Positions 63,175 through 64,000 of a stretch of DNA of 64,000 nt are shown in pieces. Each line of letters starts with the position of its first letter. The first letter of the stretch is position 1. Origin of the DNA: Halorussus limi (GTDB lineage Archaea; Halobacteriota; Halobacteria; Halobacteriales; Haladaptataceae). The DNA is taken from assembly GCF_023238205.1 (NCBI RefSeq), contig NZ_CP096659.1, positions 2,869,626 to 2,933,625 on the forward strand. Direction: 5' to 3'. The translations under genes were made by a program, and so were the position numbers. Under the pieces are notes generated by a model. It searched no databases and was not told the origin of the DNA. It saw only the letters and a list, made by a program, of their open reading frames with translations.

Positions 63175-63996
63175 ATGGGTGCAACCTCTGCTCTCTCGAC
63201 CACGGGGCGAACGCTCAAACGAAACACCGCGCTGTTCGCGGCGGCGTTCGTCCTCACGGTAATCAGTCTCGCTCCCTCCGGAGTCAACGCGTTGCTCCCG
63301 CCGGTGATGGCGGGACTGGTATCGCTGTTGCTGTCGGGGGTATCGCTGTTCGTCACGCCGTTCTTCATGGGCGGCCTGCTGTCGATGGCAGACGAGGGCC
63401 TCTCCGGGACCACGCGATTGGGAACCTTCGTCCGTGGCGGGAAGGCGAACTACGTTCGACTGCTCGGCGCGATGGTGCTGTTCGGCGTCCTGCTCACCGT
63501 CGTCGGATTCGTCGTCCTCGTCGTCGGTGCGGTGGTCGGCGCGGTCGTCTTCGGAATCAGCGCCGGCGCCGCCGGGCAGTCGCTCGCCGGGTCGGGCGTG
63601 AGCGTCGTCTTCTTGGTGCTTCTCGTACTCCTCGGCGCTCTCGCCTTCCTCCTGCCGGTGTTCGTCTTTCAGTTCTACGCCGCGGCCGTCGTCGTGTCGG
63701 ACCTCGGTATCGTGGACTCGTTCAAGCGGAGCGCCGCCGTCGTGCGCCGTAACCTCGTCTCGACGCTCGGCTACACGGTCGTCGTCACGGCGGCGGGTCT
63801 CGTCACCGGCGTCGCCTCCGCGAGCGTCTCGCTGTTCACGGGGTACGGAACGTCGGGGACGGCCGCTACCGAGGTCGGCGTCGCGGTTCTCGTTCCGATA
63901 CTTCTCGCGGTAGCGCTCGTCTCGACGGTCGTCTCGGCGTTCGGGTCGGTGTATCAGGTCGCGTTCTACGAGGACTGCCTCGACTCGCTGGCCTGA
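63175..63996 (+). CDS. Multi-pass membrane protein (DUF7847-like)
   Basis: A 273-residue protein with about six hydrophobic segments (FAAAFVLTVISL, LLPPVMAGLVSLLLSGVSLFV, LLGAMVLFGVLLTVVGFVVLVVGAVV, VVFLVLLVLLGALAFLL, and two C-terminal). The SFKRSAAVVRRNLVSTLGY segment between helices 4 and 5 (about residue 180) is like the DUF4013/glycerophosphoryl-diester-phosphodiesterase-associated membrane families. I recall the haloarchaeal group as DUF7847. A TAATAAAAC box about 30 nt upstream fits a leaderless start. Function unknown. Confidence 0.7.
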   Translation: MGATSALSTTGRTLKRNTALFAAAFVLTVISLAPSGVNALLPPVMAGLVSLLLSGVSLFVTPFFMGGLLSMADEGLSGTTRLGTFVRGGKANYVRLLGAMVLFGVLLTVVGFVVLVVGAVVGAVVFGISAGAAGQSLAGSGVSVVFLVLLVLLGALAFLLPVFVFQFYAAAVVVSDLGIVDSFKRSAAVVRRNLVSTLGYTVVVTAAGLVTGVASASVSLFTGYGTSGTAATEVGVAVLVPILLAVALVSTVVSAFGSVYQVAFYEDCLDSLA

Positions 63997-64000
63997 ATCG

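Overview
The window is a GC-rich chromosomal segment of a halophilic archaeon (class Halobacteria). The evidence is archaeal TFB, a GatC/GatA amidotransferase, PGF-CTERM (archaeosortase) surface proteins, Tat-secreted surface proteins, UPF0058, HalOD1 and Bat-type HTH proteins, strongly acidic proteins, and many leaderless genes with a TATA element about 27-30 nt before the start codon. The gene content would suit a Halorussus/Haladaptatus-like genus, but that is a guess. Coding density is high. I saw no rRNA, tRNA, CRISPR array or intact insertion sequence.

Layout. 1-9.2 kb: the 5' end of hisF, an EthD-like protein, a GH13 alpha-glucosidase, a small acidic membrane protein, a lipoprotein with an HEFVH motif, purL, and a PHP-domain protein translationally coupled to a stand-alone asparagine-synthase C-terminal domain. 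9.2-10.6 kb: small haloarchaeal proteins, one behind a candidate DtxR/IdeR-type iron box. 10.6-17 kb: a cell-surface block with an asparagine-synthase homologue lacking the N-terminal catalytic Cys, a Tat-exported beta-helix protein, an oligosaccharide flippase, and a second Tat-exported protein built from the same about 70-residue module. 17-24.4 kb: Nudix hydrolase, TFB, gatC-gatA, a decayed ZIP transporter remnant, a coupled amino-acid permease and USP pair, a winged-helix regulator and an NRDE protein.

24.4-39 kb is the menaquinone region: menA-menC-menE overlapping as an operon, menB, and menF-menD overlapping as an operon, all on the minus strand. Between them lie a thioredoxin-reductase-like enzyme, a HalOD1 protein, a Bat-type regulator and, on the plus strand, an isochorismatase-fold hydrolase, an aminotransferase and an S9 peptidase. 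MenH, the DHNA-CoA thioesterase and the final methyltransferase were not seen here. 39-51.5 kb holds housekeeping and haloarchaea-specific genes: a sulfite-oxidase-like enzyme, an RHH protein, two UPF0058 paralogues, a large DUF7527-like coiled-coil protein convergent with a winged-helix protein, purA, a Trm112-like protein, cysS, a DUF6517 lipoprotein, and a tiny membrane protein coupled to corA.

51.7-64 kb: two divergent EamA transporters, two large paralogous PKD-repeat PGF-CTERM surface proteins flanking a cupin gene, queC for archaeosine synthesis, and a multi-pass membrane protein. The most interesting material is the shared surface module around the flippase, the paralogous PGF-CTERM pair with a shared uncharacterised N-terminal domain, and several palindromes at promoters. 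Names in the DUF75xx series are from memory and should be confirmed by profile search.
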